The notes beneath the pieces are model-generated. The model saw nothing but the letters and a program-made list of their open reading frames with translations. It did not search any database and was not told the DNA's origin. A DNA stretch of 5,630 bases. Source: Acidobacteriota bacterium. Its GTDB lineage: Bacteria; Acidobacteriota; Aminicenantia; Aminicenantales; Saccharicenantaceae. A program made the translations under genes and the position numbers. Shown one piece after another: positions 1 through 5,630 of this stretch (positions are counted from its first letter, which is position 1; each line of letters begins with the position of its first letter). The stretch covers positions 1 to 5,630 of the forward strand of contig DMVN01000259.1 in assembly GCA_003476685.1 (NCBI GenBank), given 5' to 3'.

Positions 1-1
1 C

Positions 2-718
2 CTGGCGGTCAGGGGCTTCCGGGCCATCTTTCAAAAGCCCTTCGAGAAAAAAAATTTCTGGCAGCAGCTGGAAGAAGTTGGGGTTAATTCCCTGCCGGTA
101 GTCTCCCTGACTGCGGCCTTCGGCGGCCTGGTGTTCGGCCTGCAGGCCTACCTGGCCTTCCACCGCTATATCGGACCGGGCTCGGAATCACAGGGTGGGC
201 CGATCATCGCCGTCGGCCTGTGCCGGGAGCTGATTCCCATCCTGGTCGGACTGATGGTGGCCGGGCGGGTGGGGTCAGCCATGGCCGCGGAAATCGGGAC
301 CATGAAAATCACCGAGCAGATCGATGCCCTGTTCAGCCTCGGGGCCAATCCGGTTAAATACCTGGTAGCTCCTCGGATCCTGGCCAGTATGATCATGGTG
401 CCCTGCCTGACCCTGTATGGAGATGTCATCGGCATCTTCGGCGGCTATACCTATAACGTCCTGTTGATGAAGGTCAACAAGACGCTCTACGTCCAGAATA
501 CCCTGAAGTATTTCGAGATGTGGGATATTTCGGTGGGGTTGATCAAGGCCCTGGTCTTCGGCCTGGTGATAGCCATCGTCGGTTGCTGGCAGGGCATGAC
601 GGCCGAAGGGGGAGCCGAAGGCGTCGGCCGGGCCACGACCAAGTCGGTGGTAGTGGCCAGCATCACCATCCTGATCTTAAATTTCTTCCTGAGCAAGGTT
701 CTGCCAGCCACCCTGTGA
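2..718 (+). CDS. mlaE: MlaE-family ABC transporter permease, 5' end cut off by the window
   Basis: Inner-membrane permease of an MlaFED-type phospholipid ABC transporter. The reading frame is open from base 2 to the TGA at 716-718, giving 238 visible residues. E. coli MlaE has about 260, so roughly 20-35 N-terminal residues lie upstream. The GTG at 131 is an internal codon, not the start: the residues before it (segment GVNSLPVVSLTAAFGG) match the conserved first part of the MlaE domain. The family hallmark sits at visible residues 76-109: ELIPILVGLMVAGRVGSAMA followed by AEIGTMKITEQIDAL, including the AGR-GS and EIG-M-EQ residues. Hydrophobic stretches at about 31-53, 76-95, 128-150, 178-195 and 215-234 fit the MlaE membrane topology. 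The C-terminal GVGRATTKSVV segment is also typical. Six bases separate the stop from mlaF. Identification is strong. The cargo (phospholipid) and direction of transport are inferred from the family. Confidence 0.93.
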   Translation: MAVRGFRAIFQKPFEKKNFWQQLEEVGVNSLPVVSLTAAFGGLVFGLQAYLAFHRYIGPGSESQGGPIIAVGLCRELIPILVGLMVAGRVGSAMAAEIGTMKITEQIDALFSLGANPVKYLVAPRILASMIMVPCLTLYGDVIGIFGGYTYNVLLMKVNKTLYVQNTLKYFEMWDISVGLIKALVFGLVIAIVGCWQGMTAEGGAEGVGRATTKSVVVASITILILNFFLSKVLPATL

Positions 719-724
719 TAGCCA

Positions 725-1477
725 ATGAGCAAGATAAGAATCGTAGACCTGCACAAATCGTTCGAGGGTAAACAGGTCCTGAAAGGCCTGAACCTGGAAA
801 TTCAAGCCGGGGAAACCATGGTCGTCATCGGGCAGAGCGGCTCGGGCAAGAGCGTGCTGCTTAAGCATATCATCGGCATCATGAAACCCGACCGCGGGCA
901 GGTCTTCATCGATGGCCAGGAAATCTCAGCCCTGTCCGACGAGGAAATAATGAAGCTAAGCCGGAAATTCGGCCTGCTGTTTCAGGGGGCGGCGCTTTTT
1001 GATTCCATGACCGTGGCCGAAAACGTGGCCTTCGGCCTGAGACGACATACCAGCCTGGACGAAGCTGAAATACAGCGGCTGGTGCGGGAGAGCCTGGAAC
1101 AGGTCGGGCTGCGGGGGGTGGAAAACCTGCTGCCCTATGAGCTTTCAGGCGGCATGAAGAAAAGGGTGGGACTGGCCAGGGCCATTGCCTACAGCCCGGA
1201 AATAATTCTTTATGACGAACCGACCACCGGCCTGGACCCTATCCGGGCCGACGCCATAAATTGCCTGATACTGCAGCTCAAGGAGGAGCTGAAAGTGACC
1301 TCGGTCATAATCACCCACGACATGAATACCACCTACAAGGTGGCTGACCGGGTGGCCATGCTCTATGATGGCCGGATTATAGAAATGGGCACGCCGGAAG
1401 AAATCAGGCATTCACCCAACCCGGTGGTCCAGCAATTTATCAACGGCCGGGCCGAAGGCCCCATTACTGAGTGGTGA
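725..1477 (+). CDS. mlaF: MlaF-family ABC transporter ATP-binding protein
   Basis: Cytoplasmic ATPase that would drive the MlaE permease. At 250 residues it is slightly shorter than E. coli MlaF (about 269). All nucleotide-binding motifs are intact: Walker A GQSGSGKS at 36-43, Q-loop FQ at 86-87, signature LSGGM at 140-144 (the SGGM rather than SGGQ form usual for MlaF), Walker B ILYDEP at 161-166, D-loop GLDP at 169-172 and the H-loop histidine in THD at 198. The C-terminus (NPVVQQFINGRAEGPI) resembles the MlaF tail, where the family contacts its partner subunit. The ATG at 725 lies 6 bp after the mlaE stop with no clear Shine-Dalgarno sequence, so translation is probably coupled to mlaE. 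No mlaB (STAS-domain partner) follows it. An Mce-type ATPase such as MkL is the nearest alternative name. The call is firm at family level. Confidence 0.93.
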   Translation: MSKIRIVDLHKSFEGKQVLKGLNLEIQAGETMVVIGQSGSGKSVLLKHIIGIMKPDRGQVFIDGQEISALSDEEIMKLSRKFGLLFQGAALFDSMTVAENVAFGLRRHTSLDEAEIQRLVRESLEQVGLRGVENLLPYELSGGMKKRVGLARAIAYSPEIILYDEPTTGLDPIRADAINCLILQLKEELKVTSVIITHDMNTTYKVADRVAMLYDGRIIEMGTPEEIRHSPNPVVQQFINGRAEGPITEW

Positions 1478-1481
1478 GGAG
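1477..1481 (+). promoter_or_regulatory. Ribosome binding site of mlaD
   Basis: AGGAG lies 6 bases before the ATG at 1488. A second in-frame ATG at 1494 would be 12 bases away, so the spacing favours 1488 as the start. The site overlaps the last base of the mlaF stop codon. Confidence 0.75.
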
Positions 1482-1487
1482 AACATC

Positions 1488-2801
1488 ATGACAATGAAAC
1501 GGGAAATGAAGGTTGGCCTCTTTCTTTCGGGCTTTTTTCTGCTGCTGGCCGTGCTGATATTATCCGTGGGCGATGTCCAGGAACTGTTCAAAAAACAGGG
1601 CTATCGGGTTTACGCTGTGTTTGATTCGGCCCTGGGTCTGGAAAAGAATGCGGCCGTCAAGATGGCCGGGATCAAAATCGGGCTGGTCAAGGGCATTGCC
1701 CTGGACGGGCGCCGGGCCAGGGTCACCATGAGCATTTATCCCGATTACCGGATTCCTCATGGTTCCAAAGCCACCCTGGCTTCGCTCGGCATACTGGGGG
1801 AAAAATATGTGGAAATCGTCCCCGGCCGGGAAGCTTCCTACTACGAACCAGAAGAAGTCATGGACTCTCTACCGCCGATCAGCTTTGACCAGCTGGGGAC
1901 CCAGCTCATGTCCCTGGGCGAAGATATCAAGAAAGTGGCGGCCTCGGTCAACAGCGTCTTGCAGAAAGACCTGGGCCCTAACCTGAGAAAAACCCTGGAA
2001 AACCTGGCTTCACTGACCGGGGAGTTCGACAGTTTGCTCAAGGAGAACCGGTCTTCTCTGCACCAGGCGCTCGAAGATTCCGGCCAGACTTTCAGCACCA
2101 TCAACCGGGAAGTGGAACGGGTCTCGGGCCGGTTGCAGGAGACCCTGAATGAAATTAAGGGGCTGGTCCAGGAAAACCGGCCGGGTGTTCAGGAAAGTTT
2201 GAAGAAGCTGGATGAAGCCCTGACCGGGCTGCAGGAATCGCTGGAGTCGCTGCAGACGGTGCTGGGCAGAATAGAAAAAGGCGAGGGCACTGCTGGCAAG
2301 CTGGTCCAGGAAACTGACCTTTATGACGAGGCCAAGGAAACTGTGGACCAGATTAAAAGGATTACCACCTCGGTCTCGGCCCTTGATTTCGGGGGCGGAG
2401 TCCAGGGCGCCTATTACGGCAGCAGTGAGCTGTTCAAGGGGTCGCTTTATGGTCGCCTCTGGTGGAAGAATCGGGCCTTGCTCTCGGCCGGTTTTATCCA
2501 TAATCCCTGGGAAGATAAATTTGTCTATTCTCTGGAAGCTGGCTGGCGCTGGCGGGGGCTGGTGGCCAGGGGTGGACTGATTGAAAGCCGGTTCGGGGCT
2601 GGACTGGACTGGTATCTACTCAACAGCCGGCTGGCGCTGAGCGCCGAAGCTTTTGATTTCAATCGCTCGCCCCGGCCGCAATTCAGAGTTTATGGTCGGG
2701 TTTATCCGGTGAAAAACTTTTACCTGCTGCTGGGACTGGATGATTTTTCCCTGGCTGAGCGCCGGGAAATATTCTTCGGCCTGGGTCTGGAGCTCAGATG
2801 A
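1488..2801 (+). CDS. mlaD: Long MlaD: MCE-domain protein with predicted C-terminal outer-membrane beta-barrel
   Basis: Substrate-binding MCE subunit of the Mla transporter, 437 residues against about 180 for E. coli MlaD. Seen in order: a short basic N-terminus (KREMK) and one membrane helix at about 9-28, giving an inner-membrane anchor; an MCE domain at about 36-114 with family features VKMAGIKIGLVKGI and LGILGEKYVEIVPG; a long, mostly helical and heptad-like stretch at about 135-297 containing the EKGEGTAGKL / LYDEAKETV motif often found behind MCE domains; and a C-terminal region from about 299 to 437 rich in alternating polar/hydrophobic strands with aromatic residues (for example LYGRLWW, YSLEAGWRW, FRVYGRVYPV, FFGLGLELR). 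I read the last part as roughly eight or nine transmembrane beta-strands. A beta-barrel-fused MlaD bridging both membranes is known from Veillonella; that this protein does the same is inference. It lies 10 bp after mlaF and overlaps radA by 4 bp. The MCE call is firm, the barrel likely. Confidence 0.85.
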   Translation: MTMKREMKVGLFLSGFFLLLAVLILSVGDVQELFKKQGYRVYAVFDSALGLEKNAAVKMAGIKIGLVKGIALDGRRARVTMSIYPDYRIPHGSKATLASLGILGEKYVEIVPGREASYYEPEEVMDSLPPISFDQLGTQLMSLGEDIKKVAASVNSVLQKDLGPNLRKTLENLASLTGEFDSLLKENRSSLHQALEDSGQTFSTINREVERVSGRLQETLNEIKGLVQENRPGVQESLKKLDEALTGLQESLESLQTVLGRIEKGEGTAGKLVQETDLYDEAKETVDQIKRITTSVSALDFGGGVQGAYYGSSELFKGSLYGRLWWKNRALLSAGFIHNPWEDKFVYSLEAGWRWRGLVARGGLIESRFGAGLDWYLLNSRLALSAEAFDFNRSPRPQFRVYGRVYPVKNFYLLLGLDDFSLAERREIFFGLGLELR

Positions 2802-4153
2802 AAAAGGGAACGGTTTTTGTCTGCCAGAACTGCGGTTTTCATTCGCCCAAGTGGCTCGGCCGCTGCAGCCAGTGCGGCGAGTGGAACACCATGGTGGAGG
2901 AACTGGAAGAAGAATTTGCTCCGGAGCTGCCCGGTAGCGGTGGTGAACCGGTCCTGTACCAGGACATAAAGGAGACCACCAGCCAGAGAATTCCAGTCGG
3001 CATCGACCAGTTCAATAACGTCCTCGGTGGCGGGCTGGTCCTGGGCTCGGTAGTCCTGATTGGCGGAGAGCCGGGCATCGGCAAATCCACCTTGTTGCTC
3101 CAGGTCTCGCGCGACCTGGCTGCTGAAGACAACCCGGTCTTATATGTTTCCGGAGAGGAATCCCTGGAACAGATTAAGCTCCGGGGAGACCGACTGGGAC
3201 TGGGCCGGGAGAAAGTTTTTCTCCTGGCCGAAACCAGCCTGGAAAGAATCCTGAACGCCGCCGACCGCATGAGGCCCAGGGCCCTGGTTATAGATTCGGT
3301 CCAGACCATCTTTTCTTCCCAGCTGACTTCCAGCCCGGGCACCATCAGCCAGGTGCGGGAAGTGACCAACCGGGTCTTCCGCCTGGCCAAGCGCAACCAG
3401 ATTCCAGTTTTTCTGATCGGGCATATCACCAAGGAAGGCAGCCTGGCCGGCCCCAAATCGCTGGAACACATGGTGGATGTGGTGCTGTTGTTCGAAGGAG
3501 AGCGGGACCATAATCACCGGGTGCTGCGGGTGCTGAAAAACCGCTTCGGCCCGGTCTCGGAACTGGCCATTTTTGAAATGAGCCAGTCCGGTTTACAGCC
3601 CATAGATAACCCTTCGGCTTTCTTCCTGCGAGAAAGGCCCCAGAATGAACCGGGCAGCGTGGTGGTGTCCACCATCAAGGGTTCCCGGCCGCTGCTGGTA
3701 GAAATCCAGGCCCTGGTCTCCTCCACCCTGTTTTCAGGCAACCCGCGGCGGATGTCGATAGGCCTGGACCATTACCGGGTGTCGATGCTGCTAGCCCTGG
3801 TGGAGAAGAAAGTGGGGTATAGCTTTGCCGGAGAAGATATCTACCTGAACGTGGCCGGCGGACTGGAAGTGGCCGAACCGGCGGCCGACCTGGGAGTGGT
3901 GCTGTCAGTTATTTCTTCCATCAAGAATCTACCGCTGCCGCGGGAAATGGCCGTCTTTGGAGAAGTCGGCCTGAGCGGGGAAATCCGCTCAGTCAGCCAG
4001 CCGGTGGCCAGAGTCAAAGAAGCGAGGTCCCTGGGATTGGAAACGGTGCTGATGCCAGCCGGCAACCTGCCCCAGCTTCAGGGCGAAAACCTCAAGGGTA
4101 TTCGCTGCCTGGGCGTGGCCTCAGTCCGCCAGGCCTTGGCCCAGGTATTTTAA
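2798..4153 (+). CDS. radA: DNA repair/recombination protein RadA (Sms)
   Basis: RecA-related, DnaB-like ATPase that promotes branch migration and processing of recombination intermediates in the cytoplasm. At 451 residues it has the usual length (about 450-460). An N-terminal C4 zinc finger is intact: Cys9, Cys12, Cys23 and Cys26 within the typical KWLGRCSQCGEWNT context. The ATPase core has Walker A GEPGIGKST at 90-98, Walker B ending in VIDS at 164-167, and the RadA-specific KNRFG motif at 247-251. The C-terminal Lon-protease-like domain covers about 285-451 and includes RPLLVEIQALVSS and FGEVGLSGEIR; as in other RadA proteins it is expected to act as a scaffold rather than a protease. The start ATG overlaps the mlaD stop (ATGA at 2798-2801), with GGAG at 2789-2792 as ribosome binding site, so translation is probably coupled. 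One oddity: IKGSRP where EGTRP or EGSRP is usual (residues 293-297). The call is very secure. Confidence 0.98.
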   Translation: MKKGTVFVCQNCGFHSPKWLGRCSQCGEWNTMVEELEEEFAPELPGSGGEPVLYQDIKETTSQRIPVGIDQFNNVLGGGLVLGSVVLIGGEPGIGKSTLLLQVSRDLAAEDNPVLYVSGEESLEQIKLRGDRLGLGREKVFLLAETSLERILNAADRMRPRALVIDSVQTIFSSQLTSSPGTISQVREVTNRVFRLAKRNQIPVFLIGHITKEGSLAGPKSLEHMVDVVLLFEGERDHNHRVLRVLKNRFGPVSELAIFEMSQSGLQPIDNPSAFFLRERPQNEPGSVVVSTIKGSRPLLVEIQALVSSTLFSGNPRRMSIGLDHYRVSMLLALVEKKVGYSFAGEDIYLNVAGGLEVAEPAADLGVVLSVISSIKNLPLPREMAVFGEVGLSGEIRSVSQPVARVKEARSLGLETVLMPAGNLPQLQGENLKGIRCLGVASVRQALAQVF

Positions 4154-4157
4154 TTTC

Positions 4158-4185
4158 TTGGCCGATTTTGTAAAATAAGGCCGAA
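4158..4185. promoter_or_regulatory. Imperfect palindrome in the radA - PIN/TRAM gap
   Basis: The 50 bp gap at 4154-4203 holds GGCC (4160-4163), ATTTT (4165-4169), a GT centre, AAAAT (4172-4176) and GGCC (4179-4182); TT before and AA after extend the symmetry. The inner arms are perfect and the outer GGCC arms are offset by one or two unpaired bases. No T-run follows, so it is a poor intrinsic terminator. TAAAAT at 4171-4176 could serve as a -10 box, but I see no convincing -35 box at the right distance. An operator, an mRNA hairpin or chance symmetry all remain possible. Confidence 0.35.
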
Positions 4186-4193
4186 CCTGAGGG

Positions 4194-4198
4194 AAGGA
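4194..4198 (+). promoter_or_regulatory. Ribosome binding site of the PIN/TRAM gene
   Basis: AAGGA within GGGAAGGATT, 5 bases before the ATG at 4204. It supports this start, which also includes the whole first membrane helix. Confidence 0.75.
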
Positions 4199-4203
4199 TT
4201 AAT

Positions 4204-5193
4204 ATGGGCTTAATATTGTTCAGGTTAATAATCATCATTCTGGTCCTGGTGGCCGGTTATTTCTACCCACCATTCACCCTTAACCGGACCGGCGGGGCCC
4301 TGGTTGGCTTGCTGCTGGGAGTACTGATTATACTTCTGGAAACCAGGGTGCGCCGGGCCCAGTTCAGGATAATCTGGACAGCTTCCGTCGGCACCCTGCT
4401 GGGCGTCCTGGCTGGCTGGTTGTTGGGCTCTATTTACCACTCGGTTGTGCGCACCTCGGAAATGGCCTCCTTCATCCGCATTTTTTTCCTGATCGCCTTT
4501 CCCTACATCGGATTTCTCCTGGGCATCAAGAAACCAGAATGGCTGGAACCGAGTTTTTTCGCTAACTTTTTCCGCAGCCAGGGAGCCGAACGGACGTATA
4601 AGCTGCTGGATACCTCGGTCATCATTGACGGCCGGATTGCCGAAGTCTGTAGCACCGGCTTCGTCGACGGAGACCTGGTGGTCCCTCAATTTGTATTGAA
4701 AGAGTTACAGCTGGTAGCCGACTCGCCCGACCCGCTGAAAAGGCAGCGCGGCCGCCGGGGCCTGGAAGTGCTGGACAGGCTGCAGAAAACAGCCAAAATC
4801 AAGGTGGTGATTTCTGACCTGGATTTTCCCGACATTAAAGACGTCGATTCCAAGCTGATAGAATGTGCCAAGGCTCTTAAGGCCAAGATCATCACCAATG
4901 ATTTTAACCTCAACAAGGTGGCCAAGCTCCAGGGCATAGAAGTACTGAACATCAACGAACTGGCCAATGCCTTAAAACCGGTGGTCCTGCCCGGAGAAAC
5001 CATGCGGGTCTTCATCCTGAAAGAAGGCAAGGAAAAGGACCAGGGCGTGGCCTACCTGGATGATGGCACCATGGTGGTGGTGGACAACGCCCGCCGCATG
5101 ATCGGCCAGACGGTAGATATTACGGTGACCTCGGTCCTGCAGACGACGGTGGGCAAGATGATTTTTGGCCGCTATAACGGCGAACTCCGTTAG
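4204..5193 (+). CDS. yacL: YacL-like integral membrane PIN/TRAM-domain protein (putative RNase)
   Basis: 329 residues, close to the usual size (about 330-370) of YacL-type proteins. Four hydrophobic helices are visible at about 3-21, 30-46, 58-77 and 89-107, then a PIN nuclease domain at about 132-250 and a TRAM domain at about 262-325. The PIN acidic residues are present: Asp136 in [12 protein letters not shown], Glu167 in VLKELQ, Asp215 in [10 protein letters not shown] and Asp233 in TNDFNLNK. This suggests a metal-dependent ribonuclease held on the cytoplasmic face of the membrane, with TRAM as an RNA-binding module; the true substrate of this family is not established to my knowledge. In Bacillus, yacL sits between disA and ispD. 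Here it lies between radA and ispF with neither of those genes. The domain and family assignment is strong, the function uncertain. Confidence 0.9.
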   Translation: MGLILFRLIIIILVLVAGYFYPPFTLNRTGGALVGLLLGVLIILLETRVRRAQFRIIWTASVGTLLGVLAGWLLGSIYHSVVRTSEMASFIRIFFLIAFPYIGFLLGIKKPEWLEPSFFANFFRSQGAERTYKLLDTSVIIDGRIAEVCSTGFVDGDLVVPQFVLKELQLVADSPDPLKRQRGRRGLEVLDRLQKTAKIKVVISDLDFPDIKDVDSKLIECAKALKAKIITNDFNLNKVAKLQGIEVLNINELANALKPVVLPGETMRVFILKEGKEKDQGVAYLDDGTMVVVDNARRMIGQTVDITVTSVLQTTVGKMIFGRYNGELR

Positions 5194-5205
5194 ACAGGAT
5201 GAGAA

Positions 5206-5630
5206 ATGAAACTCAAAGCCGGGCTGGGTTATGACCTCCACCGGCTGGTCCCGGGCCGGCCGCTGATTATCGGGGGAGTCGCCATCCCAGCCGAAAGTGG
5301 CTGCCTGGCCCACTCGGACGGCGATGTCCTGGTTCATTCCCTGATCGACGCCCTGCTGGGGGCAAGCGGTGAAGGAGACATCGGCCAGAGGTTTCCGGAT
5401 ACCGACCCGGCTTATAGTGGAATTTCCAGCCTGGAGCTGCTCCGGCGGGTGATGGCTGAAGTCCGGGCCGCCGGCCTGACCGTGGTCAACACCGATAGCG
5501 TCCTGATCCTGGAAAAACCCCGGCTGGCCCCTTACCTGAGTGCCATGAAGGCCAACCTGGCGCCACTCCTGGGAATTGAGCCAGACCACATCGGTCTCAA
5601 GGCCAAGACGGCTGAAGGCCTGGGGGACAT
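5206..5630 (+). CDS. ispF: 2-C-methyl-D-erythritol 2,4-cyclodiphosphate synthase, 3' end outside the window
   Basis: Enzyme of the MEP (non-mevalonate) isoprenoid pathway: converts CDP-methylerythritol 2-phosphate to methylerythritol 2,4-cyclodiphosphate with release of CMP, as a soluble homotrimer. 141 codons are visible of an expected 155-160, and the frame is still open at the window edge. Seen: GLGYDLHR with metal ligands Asp10 and His12; LAHSDGDVLVHSLIDALLGA with the third ligand His44; GDIGQRFPDTDP at 57-68; and LKAKTAEGLGD at 131-141, the nucleotide-contacting loop. The ATG at 5206 follows the PIN/TRAM stop by 12 bp, with AGGA at 5196-5199 as a reasonable ribosome binding site, so the two genes are probably co-transcribed. 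ispD, its frequent neighbour or fusion partner, does not precede it; whether it follows cannot be seen. The N-terminus starts directly with the IspF domain, so this is not the C-terminal half of an IspDF fusion. Very secure. Confidence 0.98.
   Translation, partial: MKLKAGLGYDLHRLVPGRPLIIGGVAIPAESGCLAHSDGDVLVHSLIDALLGASGEGDIGQRFPDTDPAYSGISSLELLRRVMAEVRAAGLTVVNTDSVLILEKPRLAPYLSAMKANLAPLLGIEPDHIGLKAKTAEGLGD

Noticed and set aside
131..718. GTG at 131 as the start of a shorter permease
   Set aside because: The frame is open upstream to the window edge and the upstream residues match the conserved MlaE N-terminal part, so the gene begins before the window.
2263..2340. Internal tandem repeats in mlaD
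   Set aside because: Repeated CTGCAGGA/CTGGAGTC-like stretches reflect Leu-Gln-Glu-Ser heptads in the helix, not a true DNA repeat array.
2010..2501. 163-codon open frame on the minus strand within mlaD
   Set aside because: Complement of the helical Leu/Glu-rich region of MlaD; it has no plausible ribosome binding context or family features.
2839..3471. 210-codon open frame on the minus strand inside radA, with translation starting MCSSDLG
   Set aside because: It lies antisense to a full-length conserved RadA, and its protein is low in complexity (Ser/Arg/Pro-rich) with no family resemblance. The MCSSDL start recalls peptides translated from sequencing-adapter read-through, but the bases here (complement of the SLEHM codons of RadA) are not adapter sequence.
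4154..4190. Intrinsic terminator after radA
   Set aside because: The palindrome is short in GC, has only a two-base centre and is not followed by a run of T, so it does not fit a Rho-independent terminator.
4972..5589. 205-codon open frame on the minus strand across the end of the PIN/TRAM gene and ispF
   Set aside because: Antisense to two conserved genes; rich in His and Gln as expected from the complement of GTG/CTG-rich codons. No domain is recognisable.

Overview
The window holds five genes, all on the + strand, packed almost end to end: the 3' part of mlaE, then complete mlaF, mlaD, radA and a yacL-like PIN/TRAM gene, and the 5' part of ispF. There is no RNA gene, mobile element or CRISPR array that I can support. 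The only non-coding stretch of any size is the 50 bp between radA and the PIN/TRAM gene.

Organism: a bacterium with two membranes (diderm), because it carries an Mla/MCE lipid-transport module. The DNA is moderately GC-rich and its codon choice leans to CTG, GCC and GGC. The gene order radA - PIN/TRAM - ispF resembles the Bacillus/Clostridium-type radA-disA-yacL-ispD-ispF block, but disA and ispD are missing. The MlaD is long and appears to end in an outer-membrane beta-barrel, a form described for diderm Terrabacteria (Veillonella) and contrasting with the short MlaD of Proteobacteria. A diderm Firmicute-related lineage or a deep diderm phylum (for example Acidobacteriota/Aminicenantes-like) would both fit; the sequence alone does not let me choose.

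Layout: positions 2-1477 encode the membrane permease and ATPase of an MlaFED-type ABC transporter. Positions 1488-2801 encode its MCE subunit, with an N-terminal inner-membrane anchor, MCE domain, long helical stretch and a beta-rich C-terminus. This single protein could reach from inner to outer membrane and replace separate periplasmic (MlaC) and outer-membrane (MlaA) parts, none of which is encoded in this window. radA (2798-4153) overlaps mlaD by an ATGA junction, so lipid transport and DNA recombination/repair genes look co-transcribed and translationally coupled. After a 50 bp gap containing a palindrome come the membrane-anchored PIN/TRAM protein (4204-5193) and, 12 bp further on, ispF (from 5206), an enzyme of the MEP isoprenoid pathway.

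The most interesting point is the trans-envelope form of MlaD. The rest is conserved housekeeping content in an unusual order.
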